From NCBI GenBank assembly GCA_910584235.1, contig CAJTZD010000012.1, positions 18,788 through 82,787 on the forward strand: 64,000 nt of DNA. Reading direction: 5' to 3'. The first letter of the stretch is position 1. Each line of letters opens with the position of its first letter. Shown one piece after another: positions 16,212-24,683 of this stretch. The position numbers and the translations under genes are program-made. The notes below the pieces were generated by a model. That model was not told the origin of the DNA. It searched no databases and saw only the letters and a program-made list of their open reading frames with translations. Source of the DNA: an uncultured Acetatifactor sp. Lineage in GTDB: Bacteria > Bacillota > Clostridia > Lachnospirales > Lachnospiraceae.

Positions 16212-17732
16212 ATGACCAGAGATTTTCGCTCCAAAGGACTCGTCCTCAATATCGACATCAATTCGGAGGTGATTCCTTTCTTCAGCAGTGTTGTCCAGGA
16301 CAAGGATATCACGGAGGAATCTTTTTACCCTTTCGTCGACCAGTACATCGACGTCTCCGGAAAAGAGACGCAGGTCAAGGCTCTGGCCTTTGATATCTTC
16401 TGCCAGTATTCTACGGTGGACAGCAAGGTATTCTCGGATTATTACGCGATCTGGAGACGCAGGGTTGAAAACGGCTTTCCGGTGAACTATGACGCACAGT
16501 ACAAGCCGCAGTCTCTCATAAGCAAAGCATATGGCATCGACCCGTATGAGGTGTGGTTTCGCCGCACCAGAGAGCGGGGGCTGGAAGCCTGGATGTCGGT
16601 GCGCATGAACGACAGCCACTGTCCCGACGAAGATACCGTCTTCCTGAGAAGCGATTTCTTCTACGAGGCAAGAAGCAAGGGATGGATGATCGGCGAGCGA
16701 TACGGATATCGCCGCAATTGCTTTGACTATGCGGTGCCCGAGGTACGCCGGAAAATGCTGGACTATATTGAGGAACAGCTGGAACGCTATGACGTGGATG
16801 CCCTGGAACTGGATTTCCTGCGGGAGCCTACCTGCTTCGACTATCAAAACTGTCCGGACAAAGCGGAGATCATGAACGATTTCGTCCGAAAGGTGAAAGC
16901 CCTGGCGGACGCGGCCTCCCTGAAACGGGGACATGAAATCCGGCTCACCGCCCGCCTCATGCGGGATATTGAGCAGAACCTGGTCTATGGCTTCGATGCG
17001 AAGACCTGGGTGGAGGAAGGGCTTGTGAGCCATATCAATGTGAGTCCCAGGTGGGCCAGCTGTGACAGCGACATGCCCATTGCCGCCTGGAAGTCCCGGT
17101 TCCCGGGTGTCCGGATCAGCGCCGGAATAGAGACTTTAGTGCTCAGGGCCAACAAGGACGCCCATGCGGCCGCGGATGTGGTGAACGGCCTTGCCGCCAC
17201 TTATATATCCCAGGGCGCGGATTACATTTATCTGTACAATTACTTCATCAATCCCAGAAAGCCCGAGAGCCCGTATACCAGGCGGACGCTGGATATCATC
17301 GCCCGCTGCGGCATGGCGGACACTGTGTTCTCCTCTCCCAGGCGACACATTGTGATGTATCAGGACATAGCCCCGTCCGGGTATAAGCCCTACAGACCGC
17401 TTCCCCTGAAAGTGGAGGATGCGGAACGGTCCGTGGCGGTAAACACCGGGTATATCCCCTCGGGAAAAAGCGGAAAGCTAATCATCGGCCTGTCCGAGGG
17501 CTGTCCCTGCTGCGTGGAAGTCTCTTTCAACGGCAGGCCCTGCGGAGACTTCCGGCCCACCCGGATTTACGCCGGCGCCCAGGATGAGCCCCCGGTTCCA
17601 AACGGATATGTGACCGAAAATGTGCGCCTGTACGAATGCTCCGTAGAGTTAGCAGACAGCCGGGATGTCCAGGAAGTTCTGTTCCGCTCCCGGAAAGCCT
17701 GTGTGGATTATATTGAAATCGTAATCGAATAG
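16212..17732 (+). CDS. TIM-barrel glycosidase-like protein of unknown specificity
   Basis: A 506-residue cytoplasmic protein (no signal peptide). The first 380 residues read like a (beta/alpha)8 barrel of the 'glycosyl hydrolase-like' superfamily: GLVLNIDINSEV, LEAWMSVRMNDSH, YDVDALELDFLREPTCFD (acidic cluster at a strand end, likely catalytic), HINVSPRWASCDSDM, DYIYLYNYF. A C-terminal beta-sandwich (about 390-506) follows. I do not recognise a numbered GH family. AGGAGG stands 7 bases before the ATG. It is transcribed away from the AraC gene, so it probably belongs to the same carbohydrate regulon. It could cleave or bind the imported glycan; this is inference. Confidence 0.6.
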   Translation: MTRDFRSKGLVLNIDINSEVIPFFSSVVQDKDITEESFYPFVDQYIDVSGKETQVKALAFDIFCQYSTVDSKVFSDYYAIWRRRVENGFPVNYDAQYKPQSLISKAYGIDPYEVWFRRTRERGLEAWMSVRMNDSHCPDEDTVFLRSDFFYEARSKGWMIGERYGYRRNCFDYAVPEVRRKMLDYIEEQLERYDVDALELDFLREPTCFDYQNCPDKAEIMNDFVRKVKALADAASLKRGHEIRLTARLMRDIEQNLVYGFDAKTWVEEGLVSHINVSPRWASCDSDMPIAAWKSRFPGVRISAGIETLVLRANKDAHAAADVVNGLAATYISQGADYIYLYNYFINPRKPESPYTRRTLDIIARCGMADTVFSSPRRHIVMYQDIAPSGYKPYRPLPLKVEDAERSVAVNTGYIPSGKSGKLIIGLSEGCPCCVEVSFNGRPCGDFRPTRIYAGAQDEPPVPNGYVTENVRLYECSVELADSRDVQEVLFRSRKACVDYIEIVIE

Positions 17733-17756
17733 CGGAATGTCCCGCCGACAGAAAAT

Positions 17757-17784
17757 CCCCCGCCTGTGTCGCCGCAGACGGGGG
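17757..17784. terminator. Hairpin between convergent genes
   Basis: CCCCCG (17757-17762) and CGGGGG (17779-17784) with inner CTG/CAG pairs form a strong stem between the plus gene ending at 17732 and the minus gene ending at 17808. There is no long T run on either side, so termination strength is uncertain. Confidence 0.5.
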
Positions 17785-17807
17785 AATATGTATTGAAAGG
17801 GTTTTAT

Positions 17808-19238
17808 TCAGATGTCAAAATCATCGTCAGCCGCCACCGGATAGTCGAAATCGTCATCCTGTGCCGCGGGGGGCAGCGTATAGTCCAATACTCGCTTCAC
17901 ATGCTTTTTCGGCAGCGGCAGCGGATTCTCCAGGAACTTCACAGAGCCCTGCTGTTCTTCCGGCCTGCCCTCCATCAAAATCTCCCAGTCCGGGTTCTCC
18001 TCCCCTGTCCCCTGCACTGCCTCCTGCCGCTTTAGAGGCGCTGCATGCAGGCACTGTCCCAGGCCAATGCCTGCCAGCACGGCATATGTCAGATACAGGA
18101 AGAAGAAAGCCGGTATCTCCTCTGTAAAGATTCCAAAACACATGGCGGCCATGACCGCGCAGACAGACAGCACCGCCACGGAGATCCTTTCTCTCTCTTT
18201 GTCGAACCAGAAGCTGAAGATGCCGAAAGCCATGACTCCGGCCAGCAGACAGGCCTCCGCGCTAAAGGCGGAACCGTCTGCCTGCACAGGCAGTGCGAAT
18301 TTCTCCGGCCGATACAGGGAGAGCCAGGCTGCCGCCACTCTTCCGGCCGGTTTCCCGCTGAACCACGCGTCCAGAAGAATACAGGCCACAAAGCCCTGTA
18401 TGGCGCCTGCGGCGCACAGCAAAACCCCCACAGCCTTTCTTCCCCGGCCCCAAGTCTCCTCTCTGCAGCACAGGATACGGCCAATCGCCACCGCCAGCAG
18501 CACAAAGCCCAAAATATCCACATAGCCGCACAAGGCGGCAAGCACGCCCGCAAAAAAGCTTGCCGCAAGGCTATGCCCCATGGTCATATACCGCACAGCC
18601 GCCGTCACAAGGAAAAAATACAGCATCCGGGGCGACAGTTCCAGGCAGCAGCGCACCGAATAGGGCGCACACATGCAAAAAACCAGTGTCATAAGCCCGG
18701 CAGGCATCCCGGCAAACTTTCTGACTGTCAGGAACAGGAGAAGCGCTGCTCCAAACTGCAGCACAATCTGCAGCCAGATCCCCATGACCGCGTTATTCCC
18801 CAGAAGCAGAAAAACGCCCCTCAGCAGCAGCACATAAAAGTAGACGGCACCGTGTACGGACTGGGGAATCCCCTGTCCCTCCGTCACCTTTGCCGCCTCA
18901 TAATAGATTGAAGAAGAATACGCCGCCCCGTCGCCCATTCCCCGAAGCCTTAAAAAAAGCCCTGCACCAAAAAGCGCCGCGGCAAACAGCGTCCCCAGCA
19001 CCGTGAAATGTACCCTTTTCTCGTCAAAAAAGGAGACACGGCCTACCACAAAGCCATGCAGCAAAAAGGCAAACCCGCCGGCCACAGCCGTCCATACCAA
19101 GGCGAGTACAATTCCCATGTACTCCCCGAATCCCGCCATCCCGCAGATATCCGCCCCCAGCGTAAGCAGCGCCAGACCGGTCATGATCGTATACACAAAC
19201 CATATTCCATAACTAAAAGCATTCTTTTTCCAGCTCAT
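17808..19238 (-). CDS. Polytopic membrane protein, probable lipid-linked-sugar glycosyltransferase (GT-C-like)
   Basis: A 476-residue membrane protein with about eleven to twelve hydrophobic segments and a periplasmic-type loop near residue 100 (LRLRGMGDGAAYSSSIYYEAAKVTEG). The cytoplasmic C-terminal tail ends with a block I associate with Lachnospiraceae membrane proteins (FLENPLPLPKKHVKRVLDY) and acidic DDDFD repeats. The layout and its partner gene (a GtrB/DPM1-like synthase 32 bases upstream) suggest a GT-C glycosyltransferase that uses undecaprenyl- or dolichyl-phosphate sugar to decorate the cell surface. No sequence motif proves this. The start ATG at 19238 is followed by MSWKKNAF, a normal inner-membrane leader. 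Confidence 0.6.
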   Translation of the reverse strand: MSWKKNAFSYGIWFVYTIMTGLALLTLGADICGMAGFGEYMGIVLALVWTAVAGGFAFLLHGFVVGRVSFFDEKRVHFTVLGTLFAAALFGAGLFLRLRGMGDGAAYSSSIYYEAAKVTEGQGIPQSVHGAVYFYVLLLRGVFLLLGNNAVMGIWLQIVLQFGAALLLFLTVRKFAGMPAGLMTLVFCMCAPYSVRCCLELSPRMLYFFLVTAAVRYMTMGHSLAASFFAGVLAALCGYVDILGFVLLAVAIGRILCCREETWGRGRKAVGVLLCAAGAIQGFVACILLDAWFSGKPAGRVAAAWLSLYRPEKFALPVQADGSAFSAEACLLAGVMAFGIFSFWFDKERERISVAVLSVCAVMAAMCFGIFTEEIPAFFFLYLTYAVLAGIGLGQCLHAAPLKRQEAVQGTGEENPDWEILMEGRPEEQQGSVKFLENPLPLPKKHVKRVLDYTLPPAAQDDDFDYPVAADDDFDI

Positions 19239-19270
19239 CGTTCCCTTCCCGATTCTACCGGTCTTCTTCC

Positions 19271-20245
19271 TTAGACAGTGCCGTCCTGCAATGGATTTCC
19301 ATCGGATAGTATCTTTTCAATATTGTAGCGGGGTCTGTGCTTCACCTCCATGTATATCTTCCCGATATACAGCCCGACCATGCCGATGGCTAACAGCTGC
19401 AGCCCTCCCAGGAACCAGACGGATACGATCAGTGAGGTCCACCCGGCTACCACATGTCCGGAAAAATAGGAGAACAAAGCGTAAATCAGCATAAAAAACG
19501 ATACAAAGATGATAAACAGCCCCACTCCCAGGATCAGGCTGATAGGCTTTACACTGAAAGAGGAAATGCCATTGAAAGCCAGCGCCAGCATTTTCTTCAG
19601 CGGATATTTGGACTCCCCTGCGGCGCGCTCCTTGCGGTCGTAATAGACCTTGTCCGTCTGATAACCGATCAAAGGCATCATTCCCCGCAGGAACAGATTG
19701 GTCTCTTTATATTTTGAGAATTCCTCCACAGCCCGCCCGGACATCAGCCGAAAATCCGCGTGATTATACACGGTCTTGACTCCCATGAGATGCATGAGCT
19801 TATAAAAGGCCTGCGCGGAGGTGCGCTTGAAAAAAGTATCCGTCTTCCGCTCTCTCCTGACGCCATACACAATGTCGCAGCCCCCATGAAACTTGTCCAC
19901 CATTTCTTCTATTACATCAACATCGTCCTGTAGGTCCGCATCAATGGATATGGTCACGTCACTCATGTCCTTTGCCACAATAAGCCCTGCCGTCAGCGCA
20001 AACTGATGCCCCACATTGCCGGCCAGCTTGACCCCCTTTACTCTGACAGGATAATCGGCATGTTCTTTCTCAATCAATTCCCAGGTGCGGTCCTTGCTCC
20101 CGTCATTGACGAACAGAATAAAGCTGTCATCCGCAATTTTCCCCTTATGGATCAAATCCTCCAGTACATCCCGAAGCGCTCCGGAGGCAAGGCTTAAAAC
20201 CTCCTCCTCATTATAGCAGGGAACTACAATTGCCAGTCTGTCCAT
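19271..20245 (-). CDS. Family 2 glycosyltransferase, GtrB / polyprenyl-phosphate sugar synthase type
   Basis: A 324-residue protein. The GT-A domain begins IVVPCYNEEEVL; it has FVNDGSKDRTWELI, the DXD-type motif ISIDADLQDD and YGVRRERKTDTFFKR. Two C-terminal transmembrane helices (about 230-300) are typical of GtrB, ArnC and DPM1-like enzymes, which move a sugar from a nucleotide to polyprenyl phosphate at the inner membrane face. The ATG at 20245 is preceded by GGAGGAAAGGG with good spacing; the frame continues upstream to 20272 without support. It likely supplies the lipid-linked sugar to the membrane protein encoded next. Confidence 0.85.
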   Translation of the reverse strand: MDRLAIVVPCYNEEEVLSLASGALRDVLEDLIHKGKIADDSFILFVNDGSKDRTWELIEKEHADYPVRVKGVKLAGNVGHQFALTAGLIVAKDMSDVTISIDADLQDDVDVIEEMVDKFHGGCDIVYGVRRERKTDTFFKRTSAQAFYKLMHLMGVKTVYNHADFRLMSGRAVEEFSKYKETNLFLRGMMPLIGYQTDKVYYDRKERAAGESKYPLKKMLALAFNGISSFSVKPISLILGVGLFIIFVSFFMLIYALFSYFSGHVVAGWTSLIVSVWFLGGLQLLAIGMVGLYIGKIYMEVKHRPRYNIEKILSDGNPLQDGTV

Positions 20246-20289
20246 AAAAATCCCTTTCCTCCGGTTTCCCACATCCCGGGCGCAGTCCT

Positions 20290-21018
20290 CTATTCGTCCC
20301 AGTTATGGTACACTGCCTGGACATCGTCGTCTTCCTCCAAAAGATCCAGTATCTTCTGAAGACTCTTCACTGCCCCCTCATCTGTCAAGGTCACATAATT
20401 CTGAGGAATCATGGTGACTTCGGCGCTCATCATGGGAATCCCCGCCTTTTCCAGTGCCCCCCGCACCTCCTCAAAGCTGTCCGGATCCGTCAGCACCTCA
20501 AAGCTGTCCTCTTCCTCATTAAAATCCTCGGCCCCCGCATCCAGCGCCAGCATCATCAGGTCGTCCGCCTCCGTCTCGCACTCTTCCTTATCAATGATGA
20601 TCTGCCCTTTTTTGTCAAACATGAAAGAGACACAGCCGGGAGTGCCGATATTTCCCTGTCCCTTTGTGAACGCGCTGCGCACATTGGCGGCCGTGCGGTT
20701 CTTGTTATCCGTCAATGCATCCACGATGATAGCGATTCCGTTCGGTCCGTAGCCTTCATAAGTGATATACTCATAGTTGACATTACCCACATCCCCGGCA
20801 GCTTTCTTGATGCCTCTCTCGATGGTGTCGTTAGGCATGTTGTTGGCCTTTGCCTTTGCCACCACCGAGGCAAGCTTGAAGTTATTGTTGGGATCCGGGC
20901 CGCCCTCTTTCACCGCCACGGCAATCTCTCTTCCGATAATCGTAAAGATTTTACCTTTTGCAGCGTCGTTTTTTTCCTTTTTGTGCTTTATGTTGGCGAA
21001 TTTTGAATGTCCTGACAT
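20290..21018 (-). CDS. yebC: YebC/PmpR-family regulator
   Basis: A 242-residue YebC-family protein (usual length 235-250). It starts MSGHSKFANIKHKKEKNDAAKGKIF, has GGPDPNNNFKLASVVAKAKANNMPNDTIERGIKKA and ends in the acidic LEEDDDVQAVYHNWDE, all family hallmarks. Members have been linked both to DNA-level transcription control and to relief of ribosome stalling at proline runs; which applies here cannot be read from sequence. AAAGGAGAGGAAACT precedes the ATG. The stop is TAG (20290-20292), which shows UAG acts as a normal stop in this genome. Confidence 0.93.
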   Translation of the reverse strand: MSGHSKFANIKHKKEKNDAAKGKIFTIIGREIAVAVKEGGPDPNNNFKLASVVAKAKANNMPNDTIERGIKKAAGDVGNVNYEYITYEGYGPNGIAIIVDALTDNKNRTAANVRSAFTKGQGNIGTPGCVSFMFDKKGQIIIDKEECETEADDLMMLALDAGAEDFNEEEDSFEVLTDPDSFEEVRGALEKAGIPMMSAEVTMIPQNYVTLTDEGAVKSLQKILDLLEEDDDVQAVYHNWDE

Positions 21019-21078
21019 AGTTTCCTCTCCTTTTCTCCTGTTTTTCAGTCATATACACAACCGTTTCTTATCATACCA

Positions 21079-22470
21079 TTATTCGGCGTTTTCTTCAAGT
21101 TCTGATTCCGTCTCCGGAAGCTTCGTCACCAAAACGCTTTGGATCATTTTGTTCTCCACTTTCAGGATCTTGAAATTAAAGCCGCCGTAGTCCACATTGA
21201 ATTCCTCGTCAGGCTCCGGTATTTTATCCAGGCGGGAAATCAGGAAGCCGTTCAGGGTGTCGAACTCCTCCTCTTCAAAGGAGATGTCAAAGCGCTCCTC
21301 CAGCTCCTCAAGGGGGGTCTTTCCCTCGATTATATATTCGTCTTCTCCTTTTTCCTCAATATGCTCCGTGATCTCGTCGTACTCGTCCAGGATATTGCCC
21401 ACGATTTCTTCCAGAATGTCCTCCATGGCCACCAGACCGTCCGTCTGGCCGTATTCATCCACCACAATGACCATCTGCTGCTTTCCGGCCTGCATTTTCC
21501 GGAACAGCTCGTCAATATTCTTGGTCTGGGGCACAAACACCGGCTCCCGCATGAGATTCTGCAGATTCCGCAGTGGCTGAGTCAGATTCCCCGCGCCGCT
21601 GTGGAAGCGCATGGCGTCCTTTAAATGCAGGATTCCTATGATATGGTCAATGTTCTCCTCATAGACCGGGTAACGGCTGTTCTTTCCCTCCATCATGAAT
21701 GTGATGGCGTCTTCCAGCAGCGTATCCGCGTCAATGGCCACAATGTTTTTCCTGTGCGTCATGATGTCCTGGGCTTCCTTGTCTCCGAATTCGAAGATAT
21801 TGGAGATCATCTCCGCCTCGCTGGCCTGAATCAGGCCCTGCTCATGGCCCTCATTGACCATATTAATGATTTCCTCCTCCGTGACATCCGCCCCGTCCGA
21901 TTTCTCTTTGATGCCGAACAGTCTCAGTATTGCGTTGGTGGTCAGATTGACCAGCCCGGTAAAGGGGGCAAAGAGCTTTGTCAGGAAAAATACGGGCGTG
22001 ATGCACAGATAAGCCCATCTCTCCGGAGCCCTGGCTCCCATCTTCTTCGGCAGAAGCACGCCTATTGTAAGGGTTATGTATAAAAGCAGAAATGCGGAAA
22101 GCACTGCCGAAACTGTCAGGATAAGCCCTGAGGGAATCTCCTCCAGTTTCAGGCTGTTTTCCATCAAAAGCTGTATCCCCTTGGAAAGAGCGCTCAAGAG
22201 CAGCCTTAAATGAACCATACCGATCACTATGTTGATCAGCGTCGTAATCAGCTGCACGGTATTGACATACTTCACAGGATTGCCTATGATAGCCTGCAGT
22301 CTGATCGACTTTTTGTCCCGGGAATGCCCTTCTCTGTCTTCCTCGGCCCTCCTTTCGATCTCTTTCTCGTTCAAAGAATTCACCGCGGATCCAAAGCCGT
22401 AAAAGAACATGTCGATCAAAAGCAACGCTACGTAAAAGATAATACTGGCAGTAGGCCCACCATCGTCCAT
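21079..22470 (-). CDS. CNNM/CorC-HlyC family membrane protein with CBS pair
   Basis: A 463-residue protein. An N-terminal DUF21/CNNM membrane domain with three to four helices (about 1-200) contains the MIIDMFFYGFGSAVNSLNEKEIERR-like start and LLPKKMGARAPERWAY. A CBS pair follows (about 205-335: IMTHRKNIVAIDADTLLEDAI, VFVPQTKNIDELFRKMQ). A CorC_HlyC transporter-associated domain (YIIEGKTPLEELEERFDI) closes the protein. Family members export Mg2+ or other divalent ions; 'hemolysin' is a legacy name. The ATG at 22470 has GGAGGAAAGGATTAAA upstream. It is 128 bases downstream of the MazF gene and 60 upstream of yebC on the same strand. Confidence 0.88.
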   Translation of the reverse strand: MDDGGPTASIIFYVALLLIDMFFYGFGSAVNSLNEKEIERRAEEDREGHSRDKKSIRLQAIIGNPVKYVNTVQLITTLINIVIGMVHLRLLLSALSKGIQLLMENSLKLEEIPSGLILTVSAVLSAFLLLYITLTIGVLLPKKMGARAPERWAYLCITPVFFLTKLFAPFTGLVNLTTNAILRLFGIKEKSDGADVTEEEIINMVNEGHEQGLIQASEAEMISNIFEFGDKEAQDIMTHRKNIVAIDADTLLEDAITFMMEGKNSRYPVYEENIDHIIGILHLKDAMRFHSGAGNLTQPLRNLQNLMREPVFVPQTKNIDELFRKMQAGKQQMVIVVDEYGQTDGLVAMEDILEEIVGNILDEYDEITEHIEEKGEDEYIIEGKTPLEELEERFDISFEEEEFDTLNGFLISRLDKIPEPDEEFNVDYGGFNFKILKVENKMIQSVLVTKLPETESELEENAE

Positions 22471-22598
22471 TTTAATCCTTTCCTCCATACTCGTTTTGTA
22501 ACATATACTGCACACCAGTATAGCTGCTGTATAATATACCATTTATCCATCGGTTAGTCAAGAACATCACTGCTTCTTCGGGCTGTTCTTCAGGGCTG

Positions 22599-22940
22599 TT
22601 ATGTATCCAGCTCCAGGCTGACCATCAGGGCCCTGTCCACTCTCCTCATGATATCTCCGTCCAAATGGCATACCTTATCCTTCAACCGCTTCTTGTCAAT
22701 GGTGCGAAGCTGCTCCAGCAGGACCACGGAATCTTTATCCATGTCATACAGCGCGGCGTTCAGCTCGATATGCGTAGGCAGCTTCGCCTTATTCATCTTA
22801 GAGGTGATTGCGGCGCAGATGACCGTAGGACTGTGCTTATTGCCCACGTCATTCTGAACGATCAGGACAGGCCTGATGCCTCCCTGCTCTGAGCCGATCA
22901 CCGGCCTCAGATCCGCATAATATACATCTCCTCTTCTCAT
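22599..22940 (-). CDS. ndoA: MazF/PemK-family mRNA endoribonuclease (EndoA-like), no antitoxin adjacent
   Basis: A 113-residue toxin of the MazF/NdoA group: RRGDVYYADLRPVIGSEQGGIRPVLIVQND, PTVICAAITSK and DKDSVVLLEQLRTIDKKRL are nearly identical to EndoA of Bacillus. Members cut single-stranded mRNA at short motifs. In Bacillus the antitoxin ndoAI precedes it; here the 177 bases upstream (22941-23117) hold no antitoxin frame, only a small CTGCCG/CGGCAG hairpin at 22963-22983, and the next gene up is nnr. Clostridia of this group often carry such a solitary EndoA, with the partner elsewhere. GGAGGAAGA precedes the ATG. Confidence 0.93.
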   Translation of the reverse strand: MRRGDVYYADLRPVIGSEQGGIRPVLIVQNDVGNKHSPTVICAAITSKMNKAKLPTHIELNAALYDMDKDSVVLLEQLRTIDKKRLKDKVCHLDGDIMRRVDRALMVSLELDT

Positions 22941-23117
22941 TCTTCCTCCAAATCCACCCCTGCCGTTTTGAAAGCGGCAGAAATCAGTGCTTTTATTTGT
23001 AGGATAGTATTACCATATTCTGGCGGACTATTCAGATGCCCCTGCCGTTTTTACGCAAAATCTCCCCTCTTTATCATATGGAGAAATTCCCGGAAAGTTT
23101 CCTGTCGGTGATCATTT

Positions 23118-24617
23118 TCAGGAAAGCCCCTGAAGCACCCGGCCCAGCGTCTCTGCCATATCGCCCGCCATACAGGCATAGGCCCCTCTTGCCGCGCTCA
23201 CCTCGTCTCCCGCCCTCCCATGGACATATGCCCCCACGGCGGCTGCCCCGAAGCCATCCATTCCCTGGGCCAGGAGAGCCGCTATGATTCCGGTCAGCAC
23301 ATCCCCGCTTCCCGCTGTGCCCATGCCGTTGTTTCCGGTCAGATTCACGCAGACGTCATGATTTTCCGCACAGATAAAAGTCCTTGCATCCTTTGCCGCC
23401 ACCACGGCATGCAGCCTTGCAGAGAGCGCGCCGCCTGCAGACCACAGTTTTTCCTTGCAGTCTGCCATGGAACACCCAAGAAGTCTTGACAGCTCTCCCA
23501 CATGGGGAGTCAGCAGAATAACGCGCCCCGCCCTGCCCTGCTCTGATAGGAGTCCGCATAGCTTTGGCTGCTCCGAGAGGAGATTCAGCCCGTCCGCGTC
23601 CACCAGCAGAGGCTTCGCGCTGCCCTCTGTCACCTGCTCCAGGCAGGCAAGCGCCTCTTTGCTCTTACCCAGTCCCGGACCCACGGCGATTACATCCGCC
23701 CATTCCATGCCTGCCTCCAGATCCTCATAAGTCCCCAAAAGCGCCTCCGGCACAGCTTGCTGCAATATCACCCTGTTCTCCGGCGGTGTGATCACTTTCA
23801 CCATCCCCGCGCCCGTCCGGTAGCAGGCCTTTGCCGCCAGCACCGCGGCCCCTGCCATATTCACGCTTCCCGCAGCCAGCAGCACTTTTCCGAATGTGCC
23901 TTTATTCCCTCCCCTGTCGCGCCCGGGCAGAAGCGCCGCGGCGCTTTCGTCATAGGCATACATCAAAGGCTTTCTGCCAAAAAAACTCCTGTGGGAAATA
24001 CCTATATCCGCAATTCTTACCTCCCCGGCATACTCCTGCCCAGGATACAGCACAAGCCCCCGCTTGCAGAAGCCGAATGTAACCGTGGCATCCGCTTTCA
24101 CGGCTTTTCCCAGCGCTTTCCCCGTATCCGTGTCTATGCCGCTGGGCATGTCAACGGAAAGCCGCCAACCCCCAAGGCCCTGAAAGGTTTCCACGGCTTC
24201 CCCGTACATACCCTCCACGGCTCTTGTCAGTCCCACACCGAACAGAGCGTCCACCAGCGCTCCGTATTCCCGCCTCCCGGGTCTGTCCGTGCATTTCACC
24301 GGATAATTTTTCAGGATCTCCATCTGCCGCTTCCATTGCCCGGAGGCCCTCCCCGGATCTCCCACCGTCCAGACCTCCACCTGATAGTCCCTCTCGCTCA
24401 GAAGCCTGGCCACTGCCAGCCCGTCTCCCCCGTTATTGCCCGTTCCGGCCATGACCAGCACATGCCGCGACGCGCCGGAGCTTTCAAAATATTCCTCTAT
24501 TCTGTCCGCTGCCGCCAGAGCCGCACGCTCCATAAGAACGCAGGCGGGTATCCCGATCTTTTCGATTGTGTTGCTGTCATATTCTCTCATTTCTTCGGCA
24601 GACACCAGATATCTCAC
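23118..24617 (-). CDS. nnr: Bifunctional NAD(P)HX epimerase / ADP-dependent NAD(P)HX dehydratase
   Basis: A 499-residue fusion of a YjeF_N epimerase (about 1-215; AGTGNNGGDGLAVARLL and MPSGIDTDTG) and a ribokinase-fold dehydratase (about 225-499; GTFGKVLLAAGS, AKACYRTGAGMVKVI, ADVIAVGPGLG, NGMGTAGSGDVLTGIIAALLAQG). It repairs hydrated NADH and NADPH. The start codon is GTG (24615-24617), preceded by AAGGAGGGAAAG; the second codon onward reads RYLVSAEEMREYD as in homologues. A terminator stands 20-60 bases upstream (24637-24677), so nnr probably has a separate promoter or relies on read-through. Confidence 0.92.
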   Translation of the reverse strand: MRYLVSAEEMREYDSNTIEKIGIPACVLMERAALAAADRIEEYFESSGASRHVLVMAGTGNNGGDGLAVARLLSERDYQVEVWTVGDPGRASGQWKRQMEILKNYPVKCTDRPGRREYGALVDALFGVGLTRAVEGMYGEAVETFQGLGGWRLSVDMPSGIDTDTGKALGKAVKADATVTFGFCKRGLVLYPGQEYAGEVRIADIGISHRSFFGRKPLMYAYDESAAALLPGRDRGGNKGTFGKVLLAAGSVNMAGAAVLAAKACYRTGAGMVKVITPPENRVILQQAVPEALLGTYEDLEAGMEWADVIAVGPGLGKSKEALACLEQVTEGSAKPLLVDADGLNLLSEQPKLCGLLSEQGRAGRVILLTPHVGELSRLLGCSMADCKEKLWSAGGALSARLHAVVAAKDARTFICAENHDVCVNLTGNNGMGTAGSGDVLTGIIAALLAQGMDGFGAAAVGAYVHGRAGDEVSAARGAYACMAGDMAETLGRVLQGLS

Positions 24618-24636
24618 TTACTTTCCCTCCTTATAC

Positions 24637-24677
24637 GAAAAACAGACTGCTGCTCCCATGTCCCGCAGTCAGTCTGT
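24637..24677 (-). terminator. Rho-independent terminator after the coiled-coil gene
   Basis: On the minus strand ACAGACT pairs with AGTCTGT (24671-24677 / 24642-24648), with an inner CTGC/GCAG pairing, followed by TTTTT. It lies directly behind the stop at 24684 and before nnr. Confidence 0.65.
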
Positions 24678-24683
24678 CCTGAT

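Noticed and set aside
17808..20245. Long open frames on the strand opposite the membrane protein and glycosyltransferase
   Set aside because: They lack ribosome sites and family motifs and mirror the codon pattern of the opposite genes; typical of GC-rich coding sequence.
22963..22983. CTGCCG/CGGCAG hairpin between nnr and mazF as a terminator
   Set aside because: Six pairs and no T run on the minus strand; too weak to call.
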